64,000 nucleotides of DNA from DAOPXV01 sp964551445 (GTDB taxonomy: Bacteria > Muiribacteriota > UBA9980). Of the stretch, positions 62,869-64,000 are shown piece after piece; position 1 is the stretch's first letter, and every line of letters starts with the position of its first letter. Made by a program: the position numbers and the translations under genes. The stretch is taken from assembly GCA_964551445.1 (NCBI GenBank), contig CAZKCG010000016.1, forward strand, positions 36,214 to 100,213, given 5' to 3'. Below the pieces are notes generated by a model. It saw only the letters and a program-made list of their open reading frames with translations, made no database searches and was not told the DNA's origin.

Positions 62869-62910
62869 AAAAATTAAAGCAAAGTTTTTTCATGACAAAA
62901 ATTAAAGCAA
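62869..62910 (+). repeat. Direct repeat between cheB and cheD
   Basis: AAAAATTAAAGCAA occurs exactly twice, at 62869-62882 and 62897-62910, in the 116-bp gap between the cheB stop and the cheD start. It could be part of a promoter or protein-binding region for cheD-cheY-cheX. Confidence 0.5.
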
Positions 62911-62913
62911 TTT

Positions 62914-63984
62914 TTATGCCGAAGCGTCCAGCAGATCTATTACCGCCGCGGGTATATCGCCTAACGCTACCAATCTTTCGGCCCCGCCCCTTTCAAAAGC
63001 GACCTTCGGCATTCCGAAAACTACGGAAGTGGCCTCGTCCTGAGCCATGGTCCGCGCCCCGGCTTTTTTCATCTCGAGCATTCCGCCGGCCCCGTCGCTT
63101 CCCATTCCGGTGAGCATTACGCCTATCGCGTTGGAACCGACGAATTTCGCGACGGAATTGAATAATACCTCGACCGAAGGCCTGTGGCCGCAAACTTTTT
63201 CGCCTTCCTCGCAGCGCACTATGTAAACGCCGCCGGATCTATGGACCTCCAGGTGCATATCGCCCCGCGCGATCAGCACCCTTCCCGGCATGATCCTGTC
63301 GCCGTTCTGGGCTTCACGCACTTCCATAGGGCATGTGTCGTTCAAGCTGTCCGCGAAATGCTTGGTGAACCCGGCCGGCATGTGCTGGACTATTACGACG
63401 CCCGGCATGGTGGCGGGAAACGCCTTTAATATCTTTCGGATAGCTTCCGTGCCGCCGGTGGATGCGCCGATGGCGATAACCTTGTCGGTGGATTCAGCGA
63501 GCGCCGCTTTATTTATCTTAAGCTCGCCCGTTTCGATCTTTTTATTTTTCTTCCAGGCCGAAACATTCGTCGCCGCGGCCATTTTAACTTTTTCGCGCAG
63601 GTCGGCGAGCATCGCGTTCAAATTCCTTGAAACATCCGATGAAGGTTTTGTGACGACCTCGACCGCGCCGGCTTCGAGCGCTTCAAGCGTTATGGCCGCG
63701 CCTTTTTTGGTCAGCGCGCTCACGACCACTACCGGCAGCGGATATTGCGGCATGAGCCGTTTTAAAAATTCGACGCCGTCCATTTTAGGCATTTCTATGT
63801 CGAGCGTCAGAACGTCGGGCTTTAAAAAAACTATCTTATCGCGCGCCGCGTAAGGATCGGCCGCGGTCCCTACGACCTCGATGGCCGGGTCCATGGCGAG
63901 CCCCTGGGCGAGTATCTCGCGCACGAGCGCCGAATCGTCGACTATTAAAACTTTTATTCTGCTTGCGATGGCCGCACCTTCCAT
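62914..63984 (-). CDS. cheB: CheB chemotaxis protein-glutamate methylesterase
   Basis: 356 residues, usual length. The N-terminal receiver domain has DDSALVRE and Asp62 in LDIEMPKMDG. The methylesterase domain has the catalytic triad Ser175 (GASTGG), His201 (VQHMP) and Asp297 (GMGSDGA). CheB demethylates chemoreceptors in adaptation. The ATG at 63984 is close to the window end and has only a weak GGATA upstream, so the frame could begin earlier, outside the window. The matching methyltransferase cheR and the kinase cheA are not in the window. Confidence 0.94.
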   Translation of the reverse strand: MEGAAIASRIKVLIVDDSALVREILAQGLAMDPAIEVVGTAADPYAARDKIVFLKPDVLTLDIEMPKMDGVEFLKRLMPQYPLPVVVVSALTKKGAAITLEALEAGAVEVVTKPSSDVSRNLNAMLADLREKVKMAAATNVSAWKKNKKIETGELKINKAALAESTDKVIAIGASTGGTEAIRKILKAFPATMPGVVIVQHMPAGFTKHFADSLNDTCPMEVREAQNGDRIMPGRVLIARGDMHLEVHRSGGVYIVRCEEGEKVCGHRPSVEVLFNSVAKFVGSNAIGVMLTGMGSDGAGGMLEMKKAGARTMAQDEATSVVFGMPKVAFERGGAERLVALGDIPAAVIDLLDASA

Positions 63985-64000
63985 TTTTATCCGGCCGCGC

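Noticed and set aside
1..64000. CRISPR arrays, transposases, prophage genes, rRNA or tRNA genes
   Set aside because: No regularly spaced repeats, mobile-element genes or structural RNA signatures were found by reading the sequence.

Overview
The window reads as chromosome of an anaerobic, diderm-type, motile or at least chemotactic bacterium. Support: a class A penicillin-binding protein, an O-antigen-ligase-like membrane protein, a lipobox lipoprotein, an exported alpha-amylase, ferredoxin-linked indolepyruvate oxidoreductase, a corrinoid-linked operon, two chemoreceptors and a cheB-cheD-cheY-cheX cluster. Coding density is high, codon use looks uniform, and no rRNA, tRNA, transposase, phage gene or CRISPR array was seen. 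Several deep uncultured phyla (for example Riflebacteria or Wallbacteria) combine many hybrid kinases with long TPR proteins like this, but the sequence alone does not settle the lineage.

Layout. 1-3.6 kb (minus): a sensor kinase cut by the window edge, a hybrid histidine kinase and lipA. 3.7-7.3 kb (plus): hpt, a metallo-beta-lactamase-fold hydrolase, and a class A PBP. 7.5-12.2 kb (minus): an alpha/alpha-toroid protein, an O-antigen-ligase/TPR protein and an exported CxxC-rich protein. 12.4-17.2 kb (plus): a sigma-54 activator, then a sigma-54 type promoter with palindromic sites upstream, driving a small HPt-like protein and a poly-HAMP chemoreceptor. 17.3-26.3 kb: exported proteins, a DUF4160/DUF2442 pair, a second chemoreceptor and gph. 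26.3-33.8 kb (plus): a tightly packed operon containing fabZ-like, metV, metF-like, iorA, iorB, a SAM methyltransferase, a fused HgcA-HgcB-like corrinoid/ferredoxin protein and a SPASM radical SAM enzyme. 33.8-37.6 kb: HEPN protein, class III aminotransferase, formylglycine-generating-enzyme-like protein and archaemetzincin. 37.7-41.0 kb: a siroheme-reductase-like protein paired with an HPt-HATPase kinase. 41.3-52.9 kb: PocR kinase plus response regulator, plant-type alpha-amylase, hybrid kinase, four-domain CoA-disulfide reductase/rhodanese/TusA/DsrE protein, and a MASE1 hybrid kinase. 52.9-60.5 kb (minus): a gene remnant, ZupT-like transporter, HEAT/TPR and TPR proteins and an FN3/beta-propeller lipoprotein. 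60.8-64 kb: a coiled-coil protein and the che cluster.

The most interesting system is the 26.9-33.8 kb operon. The HgcA family carries the corrinoid methyl-transfer step of mercury methylation and HgcB is its ferredoxin. Here both are in one polypeptide, overlapping a SAM methyltransferase and following genes for methyl-tetrahydrofolate metabolism and a ferredoxin-reducing oxidoreductase. The cap-helix cysteine is kept, but the lysine of the usual motif is replaced and the C-terminal cysteines of HgcB are absent, so it may be a relative with another methyl acceptor. The second is the siroheme-protein/kinase pair at 37.7-41.0 kb, which may be a redox or sulfite/nitrite sensor.

No stretch longer than about 300 bases lacks a gene. 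The longest gaps (47442-47715 and 50170-50456) hold promoter-like sequences, a terminator and a palindrome, described below. Starts were moved from the longest reading frame wherever a Shine-Dalgarno sequence clearly favoured an internal start.
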